This document shows, piece after piece, positions 8,088 through 17,776 of a DNA stretch of 44,177 nt. The DNA lies in contig JAILDI010000073.1 in assembly GCA_024689525.1 (NCBI GenBank), forward strand, positions 1-44,177, written 5' to 3'. Under the pieces are notes generated by a model, which saw only the letters and a program-made list of their open reading frames with translations, ran no database searches and was not told where the DNA came from. The position numbers were made by a program, and so were the translations under genes. This DNA is from Bacteroidales bacterium (lineage in GTDB: Bacteria > Bacteroidota > Bacteroidia > Bacteroidales > UBA932). The first letter of the stretch is position 1. Every line of letters begins with the position of its first letter.

Positions 8088-8720
8088 ATGAAAAGGACAC
8101 TTTTTCTGGTAATCGTCGCCGCGCTGCTCGTGAACTCCTGCGCACTGGTGAACAAGATCAAAAACAAGAAAACCGTAAGCACCACCACAATTTCAAATTC
8201 CCTGTACAACGCTGCAACCAACACGGACAAGCAGTTCACCTTCAGGGCCCTTCCCAACAACGTGGAGGAACTCAAGGCAATGAAGGAGGCCAATATGAAG
8301 GACCCGTATGCCGTGGCGGCGCTCACCGTGGTGGCGCTTATGCGTTACGAGACCTCACAGGAAGACTGCTTCGACATGCTCAACTACCTGAAGGGACCGG
8401 AGGAATTATCGGCCTATGAAAAGGGATTTCTCAGGGACAGGTTCGAGGGGAAGAAGTACTATAAGGTGCGTTCCTTCTTCGCCGGTGCAACCCCGCAGAA
8501 CGACTATACGCCCAGTAATCCGTATATGATAAAGGTAAGGTCCAACAGGGACTCCTTCGCATCGGACGGCTGGGCAACGCTGTGGCTGTTCTCCGGCGGC
8601 GCGGACAATCCCCGCACGGTAAAACTCCGCCAGAAAAAGAGCACCGGAGAGTGGTTCCTTAACGAGATTCAGTTCCTCTCCGACATCCGCCTCCCGGCAT
8701 CGGCCGACCCCTGGAATTAG
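8088..8720 (+). CDS. Lipoprotein of unknown function (DUF6935-like)
   Basis: 210 residues. The signal peptide MKRTLFLVIVAALLVNSC carries an NSC lipobox. The mature domain has the sequence AVAALTVVALMRYETSQEDCFDMLNYLKGPEELSAYEKGFLRDRF, then YKVRSFFAGATPQNDYTPSNPY and a final beta part RTVKLRQKKSTGEWFLNEIQFLSDIRLP. From memory this layout (a helical part, then FAGATP-N-YTPS-PY) is that of a domain of unknown function found in Bacteroidota and Firmicutes; the DUF number is uncertain. It precedes the GH2 gene by 12 bases and is probably co-transcribed with it. Confidence 0.75.
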   Translation: MKRTLFLVIVAALLVNSCALVNKIKNKKTVSTTTISNSLYNAATNTDKQFTFRALPNNVEELKAMKEANMKDPYAVAALTVVALMRYETSQEDCFDMLNYLKGPEELSAYEKGFLRDRFEGKKYYKVRSFFAGATPQNDYTPSNPYMIKVRSNRDSFASDGWATLWLFSGGADNPRTVKLRQKKSTGEWFLNEIQFLSDIRLPASADPWN

Positions 8721-8732
8721 AATCGGATCGAT

Positions 8733-11177
8733 ATGAAAAAGCTTTTAACCATCGTGCTGTGCCTGGCGGCCGTAGTTGCGCAGGCGCAGCAGGTAACCCT
8801 GTTGCATGACGGCTGGAAGTTCGCACTTGGCAACGCAGCGGATCCCGCGCTGGATTTCGGCTGCGGAACAGAGTACTTCAACTATATCACCAAGGCTGCG
8901 GGAATCCACAACACGGGCCCGTACAGCCCCGGTTTTGACGATTCCGCGTGGCAGGACGTAAGCGTCCCGCACGACTGGGTGACAACCCTCCCCTACGCCC
9001 CGGAAGCCAGCCACTCGCACGGATACAAGATGATCGGGTACAAATATCCGGAAACCAGCGTGGGCTGGTACCGGAAGACCATCAGCATTGCTCCGGCGGA
9101 AGACCCGGACGAGTATGGCATCACAAGCGAGAAGCACTACGAACTGCGCTTCGACGGCATTTTCCGCAACGCCACGGTATGGTTCAACGGCGTGTATATG
9201 GGAACCGAGCCCAGCGGATACGCCGTGCAGGTTTACGACATCACGCCTTACATCAACTATGGCGGCGACAACGTCATTTGCGTGAGGGCCGATGCCAGCC
9301 TTGAGGAAGGCTGGTTCTATGAGGGCGCGGGCATCTACCGCAACGCCTATCTCATCGAGAAATCCCCTGTACACGCCACCGAGGGCGGCATTTATACTAT
9401 CTGGGACGATGGTATCCTGACGGTATTCACCGAGCTGGAGAACTCCGCCCACGAAAACGCGAAATGCGAAACGGTGTACCGCCTGCTCGACCCGGAAGGC
9501 CGCGAGATAGCCTCCGGAAAGGCCAACGGCAACCTGAAGCCTGGTGAAACCGCAACGCTCAGCACCAGCCTCAAAGTGCGTTTCCCCCATCTCTGGGATG
9601 TGGACGATCCGTTCCTGTACACGCTGGAAACATCGGTCTATGCCGAAACTCCAACCGGAAAGACAGCTCCGCCCAGCGACATCTTCATCCCTTATAGCAA
9701 CGGCGCCGGCAGGGATAATATCCCCATCGTGGAACTCACCATCGACACACACCACACCAAAGTGGGCCTGAGGAGTGCTGAATTCAATGCCGATGAAGGC
9801 TTTGTGCTCAACGGACGCAAGGTGATTCTCAAGGGCGTGAACCTGCACCAGGACCACGCCGGAACGGGCAGCGCGATGCCGGACGGCCTCATCGAGTGGC
9901 GCGTGAAGCAGCTTCAGAAACTGGGCGTAAACGCCATCCGCTGCTCCCACAATCCCGCCACCCCTGCCCTCCTGGATATCTGCGACCGACTGGGCGTGAT
10001 GGTGATCGACGAAAACCGTCTTATGGGTATCAACGCGGAGCACAAGCGCCTGCTTGAGAATATGGTGCGCTTCGGCCGAAGCCATCCCTGCGTGATTGTC
10101 TGGAGCATGGGTAACGAGGAGTGGGGCCTGGAGAACAATCCCGCCGGCGCTGCCATAGTGCAGCAGATGCAGGACTATGTACACTTGCTGGATCCTTCCC
10201 GCCAGACCACTGCGGCGAACGCAGGCGGTGCCACGCTTATTGAAGGGCTGCAGGTGCAGGGATACAACTACATTGTTCAGAACGACGTGGAGGGACGCCA
10301 CCAGCGCCATCCGGAATGGATAATCTTCGGTTCCGAGGAAACCACCGGCTGCGGCACACGCGGAGTGTATTTCCCGGAGGAAAGCCGCATGCCTTCCATC
10401 AACCGCACCGGTTCCCCGGAGAACGTGATCGAGCGCGGCTGGCAGTTCTACAGGGACCATCCCTGGGCCGGCGGCGTGTTCTTCTGGACGGGCATCGACT
10501 ATAAGGGAGAGCCCAATCCCCTGGCCTATCCCGCCGTGCTTTCGGAGTTCGGCATCCTGGACTACTGCGGCTTCCTCAAGGACGAAGCCTGGTATCTGAA
10601 GGCGGCCTGGACCGACGAAACCGTGCTGCACGTTTTCCCTCACTGGAACCTGCAGGGGCACGAGGGAGAAGACATCGGCCTTTGGGTCTACAGCAACTGC
10701 GACAAGGTTCAGCTGAAGGTGAACGGGAAGAATCTGGGCACCAAGGCCGTGCCCGCGGACGGCCACGTAAAGTTCACGGCCAAATACAAGGCCGGAAAGG
10801 TGGTTGCCGTCGGCTACAAGGGCAATAAGAAGGTGGTTACGCGCACAATCGAGACAACCGGGTCCGCACAGAGCTTGATGGTCAATTGCGAGGTCATCGG
10901 CAAGACTATTATCGCCGTTGCCACCATCAACGACAGCAAGGGCCGAATCGTTCCCGATGCCTGCAATCCCATCCATTTCTCCGTGGAGGGCAATGCAAAA
11001 ATAATAGGCGGGGGCAATGGAGACCCCGCCTGGCATGGTATCGAGCACTGTTTTGACGGTAAGGAATTCACCGTTCCCGCTTTCAACGGGCGTGCCCTGC
11101 TTATTCTTGAAACCGACCCGGAACAGTGGGATGTAGACGTGGACAATCCACCATTCCGGATCAGTGCAGGATTATAG
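8733..11177 (+). CDS. Glycoside hydrolase family 2, probable exported beta-galactosidase
   Basis: 814 residues with a signal peptide (MKKLLTIVLCLAAVVAQAQ). Domain order: GH2 sugar-binding jelly roll (about 20-215, with WQDVSVPHDWV and GWYRKTI), immunoglobulin-like domain (about 220-345), TIM barrel from about 350 (KGVNLHQDHAGTGSA, NAIRCSHNPATPALLDICDRLG), and a C-terminal DUF4982-type beta domain (about 640-810, LWVYSNCDKVQLKVNGK). The acid/base is E462 in WSMGNEEW and the likely nucleophile E535 in FGSEETTG. Members hydrolyse beta-galactosides or related sugars; in xyloglucan the galactosyl side chains are the expected target. Its stop overlaps the stop of the convergent GH3 gene by 6 bp. 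Confidence 0.92.
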   Translation: MKKLLTIVLCLAAVVAQAQQVTLLHDGWKFALGNAADPALDFGCGTEYFNYITKAAGIHNTGPYSPGFDDSAWQDVSVPHDWVTTLPYAPEASHSHGYKMIGYKYPETSVGWYRKTISIAPAEDPDEYGITSEKHYELRFDGIFRNATVWFNGVYMGTEPSGYAVQVYDITPYINYGGDNVICVRADASLEEGWFYEGAGIYRNAYLIEKSPVHATEGGIYTIWDDGILTVFTELENSAHENAKCETVYRLLDPEGREIASGKANGNLKPGETATLSTSLKVRFPHLWDVDDPFLYTLETSVYAETPTGKTAPPSDIFIPYSNGAGRDNIPIVELTIDTHHTKVGLRSAEFNADEGFVLNGRKVILKGVNLHQDHAGTGSAMPDGLIEWRVKQLQKLGVNAIRCSHNPATPALLDICDRLGVMVIDENRLMGINAEHKRLLENMVRFGRSHPCVIVWSMGNEEWGLENNPAGAAIVQQMQDYVHLLDPSRQTTAANAGGATLIEGLQVQGYNYIVQNDVEGRHQRHPEWIIFGSEETTGCGTRGVYFPEESRMPSINRTGSPENVIERGWQFYRDHPWAGGVFFWTGIDYKGEPNPLAYPAVLSEFGILDYCGFLKDEAWYLKAAWTDETVLHVFPHWNLQGHEGEDIGLWVYSNCDKVQLKVNGKNLGTKAVPADGHVKFTAKYKAGKVVAVGYKGNKKVVTRTIETTGSAQSLMVNCEVIGKTIIAVATINDSKGRIVPDACNPIHFSVEGNAKIIGGGNGDPAWHGIEHCFDGKEFTVPAFNGRALLILETDPEQWDVDVDNPPFRISAGL

Positions 11178-13481
11178 TATGTTAGGCTGCTCCCAGACCT
11201 TGGTCTCCGAGCAGCTTATCATTACGCTCTGGCCGCCGCAGGCAAGGCGGAACTCGCCTTTTTCCAGGCGCCACTTGCCATCGGCCCCCACAAATGCCAG
11301 GTCGTTGGCGGGGAGCTGAAGGACGACGGTCTTCGTCTCACCCGGAGCAAGGGAGATCTTGTCGAAGCCGCGGAGGCGTTTCACGTCGGGAATTATGGAA
11401 GCCACGAGGTCGGAGCTGTAAAGCAGCACGGCCTCTTTTCCTTCACGGTCGCCGGTGTTGGTTACGTCGACGGATACCTCCAGCACGTCCCCGGCCTTGA
11501 ACTCTGTGGCCGATACCTTCATATTGGCATAGGTGAATGTGGTGTAGCTGAGGCCGTGACCGAAGGGCCACTGGACGTCCATAATGGCGTCGTAGTTGTA
11601 CGAGCCTTCCATAGTTTCCACGTTCTCCTGTACCTTATAATCATAGGTATGCAGGGAGTTGATGTGCTTGGAATAGGTGAAGGGCAGGCGGCCGGAGAAG
11701 TTCTCGTCGCCGGCAAGGAGAGCAGCCAGTGCGTCGCCGCCATAGTTCGACGGGAGCATCACGTCCACAACGGCCTTTGCAAGCGGTTCGATGTCGCCGA
11801 TGATGCGGGGACGGCCCTCGTTAAGCACGAGGATCACGGGCTTGCCGGATGCGGCCACTGCGCGTACCAGTTCTTTCTGGTTGGCGCTCAGGTTAAGGTC
11901 GTCCATATTGCCGGGAGTCTCGCAGTAGGAGTTCTCACCCACGCAGCAGATGACGACATCGGCCTTCTTTGCCGCTGCGGCGGCTCGGGCGATGCCCGCA
12001 TCGGAATCATCGCCCCACTGGCCCCAAATCTCGTTGTATGCTACACCGGGCTCATAGGCAACGGAGGAGAAACGGTTCCGGATTGCTTCCAGGATGGTGT
12101 TGTACTGGGGTACGAAGTTGTCGGCACTACCCTGCCAGGTGTAGCTCCAGCCGCCGTTCATGGCACGGAGGCTGTTGGCGTTGGGGCCGCAAACGAGGAT
12201 GCGCTCGCTGCCCTTGAGCGGCAGGATGCCCTCGTTCTTGAGCAGCACTTCGCTCTCTAGCGCGGCGGCGTAGGACTGCTTCGCGAACTCCTCGCTGGCG
12301 AACTCAGGATAGTCGTGCTCCCACACGGGCTCGTCGAACAGGCCCAGGCGCACTTTCAGGCGAAGGACGCGGCGCACGGCATCGTCGATGCGGGACATGG
12401 GAATCTCGCCGCTCTTGGCAAGTTCCACGATGTCGGTGACGCATTCGGGATCGTAAGGGTCCATAATCATGTCGATACCGGCATTGATGCCAAGTGCCAC
12501 GGCCTCCCTCTTGTCGGCGGCAATGTGGTCGCGCTTGTAAAGATTGTCGATATCGGCCCAGTCGGTAACCAGCATACCGTCCCAGTTCAGCTGCTCCTTG
12601 ACCCAGCCGGTGAGGAGGAGCTTATTGGCGTGGGTAGGAATGCCGTTGATGGAGGCGGAATTCACCATCGCGGTGAGGGCTCCGGCGCGGAAGCACTCCT
12701 TGAACGGGCGGAAGAACTTCTCGCGCAGGTCGTTCTCGGCGATGATGGCCGGGGTGCGGTCCTTTCCGGTGACGGGAACGCCGTATCCCATGAAGTGCTT
12801 GATGCTCACGGCAACATGCTCAAGGTCGATGTGGTTCGGATCCTCTCCCTGCAGGGCGATGGTCTCCTCGCGGGCCATCTCCGCCTGCAGATAGGGATCC
12901 TCGCCATAGCTCTCCCACTGGCGGGACCAGCGGCAGTCGCGGCCAAGGTCCATTACCGGCGAGAACACCCAGGGGCACTGGGCGGCGCGTGTCTCGTAGG
13001 CCATTGCGTGGCCCATCTGGCGCGCATACTCGCGGTTGAATGTGGCGGCCAGGTTGATTTCCTGCGGATAGAAGGAACCGTCGGTGAGGTAGCTGGCGCC
13101 GTGGATCATATCCAGGCCGTAGATGCAGGGGATGCCGATGAGTTCCATGGACTTTTCCTGGATCCGGGTGAGCATCGCAGCCGTGTTCTCACGCGAATGA
13201 GCGGCATCGTGAAGCACGTTCAGGATGGATCCCACCTTGTATTCGCCGATGATCTTGTCCAGTTTTGCGGGGTCCAGGGCCTCGTGGGTATCGTCCTCGA
13301 GAACAAGGATCGACAGCTGGACCATCTGGCCGGCTTTCTCCTGCAGGGTCATTCCCTTCAGCACCTTTTCCACCTTGGCTTCAACGTCCTTGTCGGCCGG
13401 GATTGCAGGTGAAGGTTTGTTGGCCTGCGTGCAGCTCACTGCCGCCGCGAGGCCCAATAGTACAAATAGTTTTTTCGTCAT
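11172..13481 (-). CDS. bglX: Glycoside hydrolase family 3 beta-glucosidase
   Basis: 769 residues. The signal sequence MTKKLFVLLGLAAAVSC has a VSC lipobox, so it is likely a lipoprotein facing the periplasm. The N-terminal TIM barrel (about 35-380) carries GLDMIHGASYLTDGSFYPQ and the nucleophile D307 in MLVTDWADI. An alpha/beta sandwich follows (about 400-610, ILVCGPNANSLRAMNGGWSYTWQG, VICCVGENSYCETPGNMDDL), then a C-terminal fibronectin-III-like domain (VSVDVTNTGDREGKEAVLLY). Activity expected: release of glucose from beta-gluco-oligosaccharides such as the backbone left after side-chain removal. Start overlaps the GH31 stop as ATGA, so translation is coupled. Confidence 0.93.
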   Translation of the reverse strand: MTKKLFVLLGLAAAVSCTQANKPSPAIPADKDVEAKVEKVLKGMTLQEKAGQMVQLSILVLEDDTHEALDPAKLDKIIGEYKVGSILNVLHDAAHSRENTAAMLTRIQEKSMELIGIPCIYGLDMIHGASYLTDGSFYPQEINLAATFNREYARQMGHAMAYETRAAQCPWVFSPVMDLGRDCRWSRQWESYGEDPYLQAEMAREETIALQGEDPNHIDLEHVAVSIKHFMGYGVPVTGKDRTPAIIAENDLREKFFRPFKECFRAGALTAMVNSASINGIPTHANKLLLTGWVKEQLNWDGMLVTDWADIDNLYKRDHIAADKREAVALGINAGIDMIMDPYDPECVTDIVELAKSGEIPMSRIDDAVRRVLRLKVRLGLFDEPVWEHDYPEFASEEFAKQSYAAALESEVLLKNEGILPLKGSERILVCGPNANSLRAMNGGWSYTWQGSADNFVPQYNTILEAIRNRFSSVAYEPGVAYNEIWGQWGDDSDAGIARAAAAAKKADVVICCVGENSYCETPGNMDDLNLSANQKELVRAVAASGKPVILVLNEGRPRIIGDIEPLAKAVVDVMLPSNYGGDALAALLAGDENFSGRLPFTYSKHINSLHTYDYKVQENVETMEGSYNYDAIMDVQWPFGHGLSYTTFTYANMKVSATEFKAGDVLEVSVDVTNTGDREGKEAVLLYSSDLVASIIPDVKRLRGFDKISLAPGETKTVVLQLPANDLAFVGADGKWRLEKGEFRLACGGQSVMISCSETKVWEQPNIL

Positions 13482-16288
13482 ATGGTTACAGTTGTTTCGT
13501 TTCCTTCGTATTCAACGCTTATGTTGCCCGTGGCGTCGGGGTCATAATCGAACGGATGTTCCGGGTCAATCACCTGGACGCGGAAGGTGCAGCCCTCCGG
13601 CATTCCCGGCCAGGCGCCCTGGCGCTTGCTGATGGTGAGGGTGCGGGTGGCATCGGCCCAATGGATGGGGATAAGGGCCGATTCTCCCCTCTCGTAGCCG
13701 TAGCTCACTCCGTCGTCGCTGTATAGGGCGAAGTCGGCATCGGCCCCGGCGTAGACCAGCAGGAGGATGTCGTCGTCCCGTTTCTGGTCGGTCCATTCTA
13801 TTTCAGGGCCGATGGGGACGATGCTTCCGCCCCGCACGAATAAGGGCATCCGGCCGTAGGGCGCAGGGACGATAGTATTACGCGCGGCGATCTCCTCGCC
13901 AGTGTAGAAGTCATACCACACCCCTTCCGGGAAGTACACCTCGCGCTCCCTGGCGCCGTACTCGTACACCGGGCATGGCATAAAGGCCGGGCCGAACATC
14001 CACTGGTCGCTGACATCCGCCACTCTGGCATCCTGCGGGAAGTCCATCGGCAGGCCTCTCATAATCGTATAATCGCTGCTGTACACCTGTGCCACAAGCG
14101 AGTAAATATATGGCATCAGGCGGTAGCGCAGGCGCATATAATATAGGATGCTTTCGTAGGTTTCGCTGCCCTCCGGGGCGATGTTCCAGAGCTCGCGCAA
14201 CGGCCACTGGCCGTGAGCGCGGAACAGGGGCACGAAGGCGCCCCACTGGTGCCAGCGGGCCTGGAGCTCCTGCCACTCCTTCAGATTCTCCGGGCTGTAG
14301 AACTTGCCCAGCACCGAGAAGCCGCCCACGTCCATGCTCCAGAACGGGATGCCGCTCATGCTGTAGCCCAGGCCGGCCGCCATCTGGGCGCGCATATCCG
14401 TCCAGGTGGTGCCGATGTCGCCGCTCCAGGAAGCGGTGCTGTAGCGCTGCAGGCCCGCGAATCCGTTGCGGGTGAGCAGGAACACGCGGCGGTCCGGTTC
14501 GATGCTTCTCTGGCCTTCATAGATGGCCTGAGCGTTAACCAGGGCATATGCGTTCAGGTACTCTGTAGAAGGGCCCAGGGCAGTAGGCGTGATGAGCCAC
14601 TTGAAGTAGTCCATTGGCAGGCAGTCGCGCAGGTTGGGTTCGCTGGCGTCCATCCACCACGCGTCGATCTTGCGGCCATAGCGGGTGTACAGGGTTTCGT
14701 CCATCTGGCGCCAGAATATGCTGCGGCCCTTGGGCGAATATGCATCGTAGAAACTCTGCTTGTAGCCCAGCCAGTCCACCAGCGCGGAATCCTCCGCGTG
14801 GGTGTAGGCGCAGCCTGCCGCCTTGAGTTCCTTGTAGTGGTCGGTGTTTGTGTAGAACTTGGGCCAAACGCTTATCATAAGCCGTCCGTGCATGGCGTGC
14901 ACACTGTCCATCATAGCCTCCGGGTCCGGATAGCGTGCGGGATCGAACTCGTGACTTCCCCACTGGTCCGGCAGCCAGTACTGCCAGTCCTGCACGATAT
15001 TGTCCACGGGAATGTGACGATTGCGGAACTCCCGGAGAGTGCTTATCACTTCCTCCTGGGTGCTGTAGCGTTCGCGGCTCTGCCAGAAACCCATTGCCCA
15101 CTTGGGCATCACCGGAGCCTTTCCGGTGAGGGTCCTGTAGCCGTGAATTATCTCATCGTACGTGTCTCCAGCAATGAAATAGCAGTCCACCGACGGCTCG
15201 AATTCCGACGAGAAAGTGAGCCTGTCCTGTCCCTCATACAGCGGCGCAACACGGAGGCCGATGTACGATACGTCGCCGTCCGGGTCCCACTGAACCTTCA
15301 CGGGCACTTTCTCGCCCGCTTCCATATGCACCACGTATTTGCAGCTGTTGGGATTCCACGCCGGACGCCAGCGTTCCGCCATCACCGTTTCGCCTCCTAT
15401 CTGCGTCTCCTGGAAACCGGCATAATACTGCGTGAAGTGATAGTCTCCCGTTTCACGCGCCTCCAGGAAGCCCTCGTACAGCACTTTCGCGCCGCTGAGC
15501 TTGATCTTGGGCAGCTTGCGTATCGCCCACTCGTTCTCGAAATACAGCGAGTCCTCCCTGCGCACCACTTCCGGAGCGCCAGCAGGCCGGTACGTTCCGG
15601 TGAGCGCACCTTCCACGCCGTCCTTGTCGTAGATTCTGAACACCTGTCCCAGCTGCAGGTACGGGCTGGGATTGCCCCAGCGGCTGTACGAGTACGCATC
15701 GAACAGTATTCCGTATCCCCTTGAAGAAACCACCAGGGGCACGCTTATCTTGGTGTTGTACTGATACAGTTCTTCGTTACCGCCTTTGTGGTTGAACTCG
15801 CCCGCCTGATGCTGGCCAAGGCCGTAGAAGGCCTCGTCGTCCGGCGAGTCGAAGCTCACGGTGGTGCTCCAGGCCTTACGGCCCTCCACCTCCGTCGGCC
15901 TGAACGCCGTGCGGCCGTCGCCGGCCAGCAGCGTGCCATCGGCCTTATAGAGCCACAGGCTACCATCGGCAATCTTCACTACTGCTTTCAGGGCCGATGT
16001 GCTCACGCTTACGGCGCTGTCGCTTCGCTCCACCTTGTAGTCGCCACACGGCTTCTGCGACACCACGGCCAGGCTGTGCCTCTGCGGAATCCTCCCCTCC
16101 GGCACAGCCTGCACCCTGATAATCTCCGGGCCCATCACCTCCAGCCTCACCATGCTACCATCCCCGCACTCGACGGTGACGCCCTTCTCGGCGCACGCGC
16201 TGCACACCAGCAGCGCTGAAATCGCCGTAAAATGTAATAACTTCTGTATCAATACTTTATGAATATCGGGTGTTGCATTTTGCGCCAC
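13478..16288 (-). CDS. Glycoside hydrolase family 31 alpha-xylosidase with PA14-like insert
   Basis: About 936 residues from a GTG at 16288; there is no ATG before the mature protein, and a TTG at 16249 is the alternative start. The nucleophile is D547 in DAWWMDASEP and the acid/base D624 in WSGDIGTTW (numbered from GTG). The GH31 N-terminal domain is interrupted around residues 240-370 by a PA14-like beta domain (VLYEGFLEARETGDYHFTQYY to YIGLRVAPLYEG), as in the Bacteroides ovatus xyloglucan alpha-xylosidase. It should remove alpha-1,6-xylose from xyloglucan oligosaccharides. A lipobox-like SAC ends the signal peptide at about residue 32. The first 21 codons lie within a 107-bp palindromic element, which is highly unusual. 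Confidence 0.9.
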   Translation of the reverse strand: MAQNATPDIHKVLIQKLLHFTAISALLVCSACAEKGVTVECGDGSMVRLEVMGPEIIRVQAVPEGRIPQRHSLAVVSQKPCGDYKVERSDSAVSVSTSALKAVVKIADGSLWLYKADGTLLAGDGRTAFRPTEVEGRKAWSTTVSFDSPDDEAFYGLGQHQAGEFNHKGGNEELYQYNTKISVPLVVSSRGYGILFDAYSYSRWGNPSPYLQLGQVFRIYDKDGVEGALTGTYRPAGAPEVVRREDSLYFENEWAIRKLPKIKLSGAKVLYEGFLEARETGDYHFTQYYAGFQETQIGGETVMAERWRPAWNPNSCKYVVHMEAGEKVPVKVQWDPDGDVSYIGLRVAPLYEGQDRLTFSSEFEPSVDCYFIAGDTYDEIIHGYRTLTGKAPVMPKWAMGFWQSRERYSTQEEVISTLREFRNRHIPVDNIVQDWQYWLPDQWGSHEFDPARYPDPEAMMDSVHAMHGRLMISVWPKFYTNTDHYKELKAAGCAYTHAEDSALVDWLGYKQSFYDAYSPKGRSIFWRQMDETLYTRYGRKIDAWWMDASEPNLRDCLPMDYFKWLITPTALGPSTEYLNAYALVNAQAIYEGQRSIEPDRRVFLLTRNGFAGLQRYSTASWSGDIGTTWTDMRAQMAAGLGYSMSGIPFWSMDVGGFSVLGKFYSPENLKEWQELQARWHQWGAFVPLFRAHGQWPLRELWNIAPEGSETYESILYYMRLRYRLMPYIYSLVAQVYSSDYTIMRGLPMDFPQDARVADVSDQWMFGPAFMPCPVYEYGAREREVYFPEGVWYDFYTGEEIAARNTIVPAPYGRMPLFVRGGSIVPIGPEIEWTDQKRDDDILLLVYAGADADFALYSDDGVSYGYERGESALIPIHWADATRTLTISKRQGAWPGMPEGCTFRVQVIDPEHPFDYDPDATGNISVEYEGNETTVTI

Positions 16289-16332
16289 CCCGTTTTAACA
16301 AGTGTCTATAAATCAGCGAGTTGCATTTTACG
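16226..16332. repeat. 107-bp palindromic element, copy A
   Basis: Ends are CGTAAAATGTAA (16226-16237) and TTGCATTTTACG (16321-16332), an imperfect 12-bp terminal inverted repeat. The centre has GGGTG (16268-16272) opposite CACCC (16286-16290). The right 20 bases are almost identical to those of copy C (TCAGCGAGTTRCATTTYACG). The right end is one base from the stop codon of the acetylesterase gene, and the left end is inside the GH31 reading frame. The central stem is weaker and its loop longer than in the other copies, so this copy looks older or altered. No target-site duplication is visible. Confidence 0.85.
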
Positions 16333-16333
16333 C

Positions 16334-17776
16334 TCAGTATTCCCAATCGTCGCTGCGGAAGGGGGGAACGGGAATGCCGTTGGATTTCTGCAGGTTGGCG
16401 CCCATCCAGTTGCGGAAGGCGTAGCGGACGGCAAAGGGATGGGGAACATCGGCACATTTCACTATCACGGTCTGGCCGTCCCAGTCCACTTCGGCATCGG
16501 CCAGGTGGAACTCGCGGTTCTCCCCTGCCAGCTCGAAGCCCACTACCTTGCGGCTGGACATACTGCCCAGGTTGCTCCAGATCTGGGTGAGGCGAACTTT
16601 CACCGTGCCGTCCTCGCCGTATTCAACAGTGTCCAGGCGAGGCAGTTCCATCGACACGCCGGTGTCGATTCCATATACGTTCTGAAGGGCGCGGAGCAGC
16701 ATCATATCGGCCACCTCGCGCTTCTGGGTGGGATGGACGGTGACAAGATTGCCGAGAGTCTCAGTGCAAACTGCCCAGCTATAAGGAACAAGATTCTCCG
16801 CCTTCATCTGCGTCTCCACGAAATGAGGCCTCCATCGACCATCCTTGTCGCCGTGCTCGTAGGGAGCCAGGAGCGCATAGATGAAAGGCATATCCCCGCG
16901 GCCCCAGGCTTCACGCCACATACGAACCATCTGGGCCTGAAGCAGGTCGTAGCATTTCTGGCCGATGTTGGAGCATCCCTGATACCACAGGAAGCCCCTT
17001 GCGCCATATCCGGCGATCGGAGCCATCCGGCCATTCCAGATAAGCTCCGGCGTCTGCGGCCACGGCCGGTCATCCACCAAAGCGTCAATCTCAGCCTTGT
17101 CCCGGGCCGATATTCCGGCCGCGCTGATGGCCTCATTTGTCATCCACGGTTCGATGCGGCTGCCGCCCCAAGCGTTGGAAATGATGCCCACGGGCACGTC
17201 CAGGCTCTTGTACAGGCGCTTCGCAAAGAAGTATGCGATTGCCGATGTCCACGCGGCCACGCCGCCTGTGGAAAGCTCCCACTGCGCATCCACATCCGAG
17301 ATGGGCTCTGCGCATCTGGGGGTCTTGATATTGAGGATGCGGATGTCCTTTGCCGTTTCAAATGCCTCGATGATGGCCTCCGTCGCACCTTCCACTTCCT
17401 GGAAGCCGAAGCCCGCCAGAGGCATTTCCATATTGGACTGACCGCAGCACACCCACACTTCTCCAAGCATTATGTCGTTCAGTTCGATCTTCTCCTTTCC
17501 GCACTTGATTGTGACGGTGTACGGCCCACCTGCGGCGCCGGTTTCCACAATGGCGCGCCAGGCGCCGTTGCCATCGGCCTTCACTTTCACGGTTTTGCCG
17601 TTCCAGGAGCATTTCACCTGGACGGTCTTTCCGGCATCGGCCCAGCCCCAGACGGGGACGGTGCTTTCGCGCTGGAACACTGCGTGGTCGCTGAATGCGT
17701 GCGCCACCTTCAGTTCCCCGGCATTCGCGCTCAGGGCGATAAGGGTGGCTATGGCAATTGTCAGAAGCTTTCTCAT
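16334..17776 (-). CDS. SASA-type carbohydrate acetylesterase (sialate O-acetylesterase family)
   Basis: 480 residues with a signal peptide (MRKLLTIAIATLIALSANAG). Opening beta domain: KVAHAFSDHAVFQRESTVPVWGWA with the NGKTVKVKADGNGAWRA pattern typical of the family. Catalytic block I is VCCGQSNMEMPLAG with S114 as nucleophile. The oxyanion and Asn-bearing block is ISNAWGGSRIEPW, and the His is in VTVHPTQKREVADMM. The family removes acetyl groups from sialic acid or plant polysaccharides; beside GH5 and GH31 an acetyl-xyloglucan or acetyl-hemicellulose substrate is more likely than sialic acid. Start overlaps the GH5 stop by ATGA. Confidence 0.9.
   Translation of the reverse strand: MRKLLTIAIATLIALSANAGELKVAHAFSDHAVFQRESTVPVWGWADAGKTVQVKCSWNGKTVKVKADGNGAWRAIVETGAAGGPYTVTIKCGKEKIELNDIMLGEVWVCCGQSNMEMPLAGFGFQEVEGATEAIIEAFETAKDIRILNIKTPRCAEPISDVDAQWELSTGGVAAWTSAIAYFFAKRLYKSLDVPVGIISNAWGGSRIEPWMTNEAISAAGISARDKAEIDALVDDRPWPQTPELIWNGRMAPIAGYGARGFLWYQGCSNIGQKCYDLLQAQMVRMWREAWGRGDMPFIYALLAPYEHGDKDGRWRPHFVETQMKAENLVPYSWAVCTETLGNLVTVHPTQKREVADMMLLRALQNVYGIDTGVSMELPRLDTVEYGEDGTVKVRLTQIWSNLGSMSSRKVVGFELAGENREFHLADAEVDWDGQTVIVKCADVPHPFAVRYAFRNWMGANLQKSNGIPVPPFRSDDWEY

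Noticed and set aside
8745..11048. Long open frame antisense to the GH2 gene (767 codons)
   Set aside because: It is a by-product of GC-rich codon use in the GH2 gene. No family motifs, promoter or signal; the sense strand has full domain and catalytic features.
14213..15724. Long open frame antisense to the GH31 gene (503 codons)
   Set aside because: Lies wholly within the GH31 coding region and has no recognisable domain.
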